64,000 nt of DNA, taken from positions 62,001 through 126,000 of the forward strand of contig CANMSO010000003.1 in NCBI GenBank assembly GCA_947500545.1, in the 5' to 3' direction. The translations under genes were made by a program, and so were the position numbers. Each line of letters opens with the position of its first letter. Positions within the stretch are counted from its first letter, which is position 1. The stretch comes from an uncultured Aquimarina sp. (GTDB lineage Bacteria; Bacteroidota; Bacteroidia; Flavobacteriales; Flavobacteriaceae). The notes under the pieces are model-generated. The model was not told where the DNA came from. It saw nothing but the letters and a program-made list of their open reading frames with translations, and searched no databases. Shown here piece by piece: positions 63,423 through 64,000 of this stretch.

Positions 63423-63917
63423 ATGGATTTAAAAGAAATTCAGAATTTGATTAAATTCGTTGCCAAATCAGGCGCCAGCGAAGTAAAATTAGAGATGGAT
63501 GACGTTAAAATCACCATCAAAACCGGATCAGAAGACAGTAAAGAAACAACATTTGTACAACACATCCCTGTAGGAAATGCTGTTACTCCTCAACCGGCAG
63601 CACCTGCTCCAGCAGCACCTGCTGCGCCGGCAACTCCTGCAGCAGTTGTAGAAAGTTCTTCTGATGATAACTCAAAATACATAACTATCAAATCTCCTAT
63701 AATTGGAACCTTATATAGGAAACCGTCACCAGACAAACCTACGTTTGTAGAAGTTGGCGATTCTATTAAAGAAGGAGATGTGCTTTGTATTATAGAAGCA
63801 ATGAAACTTTTCAACGAAATCGAAAGCGAAGTTTCTGGTAAAATTGTAAAAGTATTAGTTGATGACTCTTCTCCTGTAGAATTTGATCAACCACTTTTCT
63901 TAGTAGACCCATCATAA
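63423..63917 (+). CDS. accB: Biotin carboxyl carrier protein of acetyl-CoA carboxylase
   Basis: A 164-aa protein that carries biotin for acetyl-CoA carboxylase. The start at 63423 (MDLKEIQNLIKFV) matches the family; the frame is open further upstream into fabH. Next come a flexible Ala/Pro linker (about 57-75) and the biotinyl domain, with the biotin attachment Lys128 in EAMKLFNEI. accC would be expected just beyond the end of the window. Confidence 0.96.
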   Translation: MDLKEIQNLIKFVAKSGASEVKLEMDDVKITIKTGSEDSKETTFVQHIPVGNAVTPQPAAPAPAAPAAPATPAAVVESSSDDNSKYITIKSPIIGTLYRKPSPDKPTFVEVGDSIKEGDVLCIIEAMKLFNEIESEVSGKIVKVLVDDSSPVEFDQPLFLVDPS

Positions 63918-64000
63918 CCCAATTTTAAAATTCCAATAGACAAATCCAAAAAATCCATCTTATATGGAATCTGGAGCTTGGAATTTGAGATTTTTAAATT

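Overview
The window is chromosomal DNA of a Bacteroidota bacterium, almost certainly a member of the Flavobacteriaceae and probably marine. The evidence is low-GC sequence, promoters of the TTTG / TAnnTTTG (-33/-7) type, few Shine-Dalgarno sequences, and household genes in flavobacterial order: ileS-dksA-lspA, yceD-rpmF-fabH-accB, and the hmgA/hppD/tryptophan-dioxygenase set. I cannot name the genus.

Bases 1-33150 are mostly core genome: the end of ileS, a DksA-like gene, an ECF sigma/anti-sigma/DUF4097 operon, and lspA. Next come a leftward RimB/RimK/M14-deacylase cluster with 5-FTHF cyclo-ligase, uvrC, a patatin-barrel outer-membrane phospholipase, and tyrosine and tryptophan catabolism genes. 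A possible small RNA, an M23 peptidase, pgi, a TonB receptor, lepA, dusB, rbfA, a methylmalonyl-CoA epimerase gene and a CAU tRNA complete this part. Bases 33150-36160 are accessory: a histidine kinase, a KptA RNA 2'-phosphotransferase, a REP-associated tyrosine transposase with adjacent hairpins, and small secreted proteins.

The centre of the window (35.7-58.6 kb) is the most interesting part. A leftward operon encodes two giant Sec-exported YD/RHS-repeat proteins (about 1232 and 2143 aa) and a small lipoprotein that could be an immunity protein. Diverging from it is a 13-gene rightward operon for a type II secretion (T2SS)-like machine, in the order G-O-E-D-L-M, two lipoproteins, C, K-like, I, J, F. 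The two operons face each other across a 717-bp intergenic region, and their promoters are copies of one another. Each has the same AGGGGA-N4-TCCCCT palindrome, the same CTATTG -33 region, exactly 20 nt of spacer, a perfect TAnnTTTG -7 element and the same start of transcript. I infer that the secretion machine and the YD-repeat proteins are co-regulated and work together, the YD proteins being candidate substrates. Such a self-contained cargo-plus-T2SS locus would be unusual in a phylum that mostly uses the type IX system.

Bases 58.6-64 kb return to core genes (ribE, pdxA, yceD, rpmF, fabH, accB). A non-coding stretch before ribE carries twin operator-like palindromes, an inverted repeat and a 51-codon ORF. 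No CRISPR array, prophage, rRNA or intact insertion sequence other than the RAYT gene was seen.
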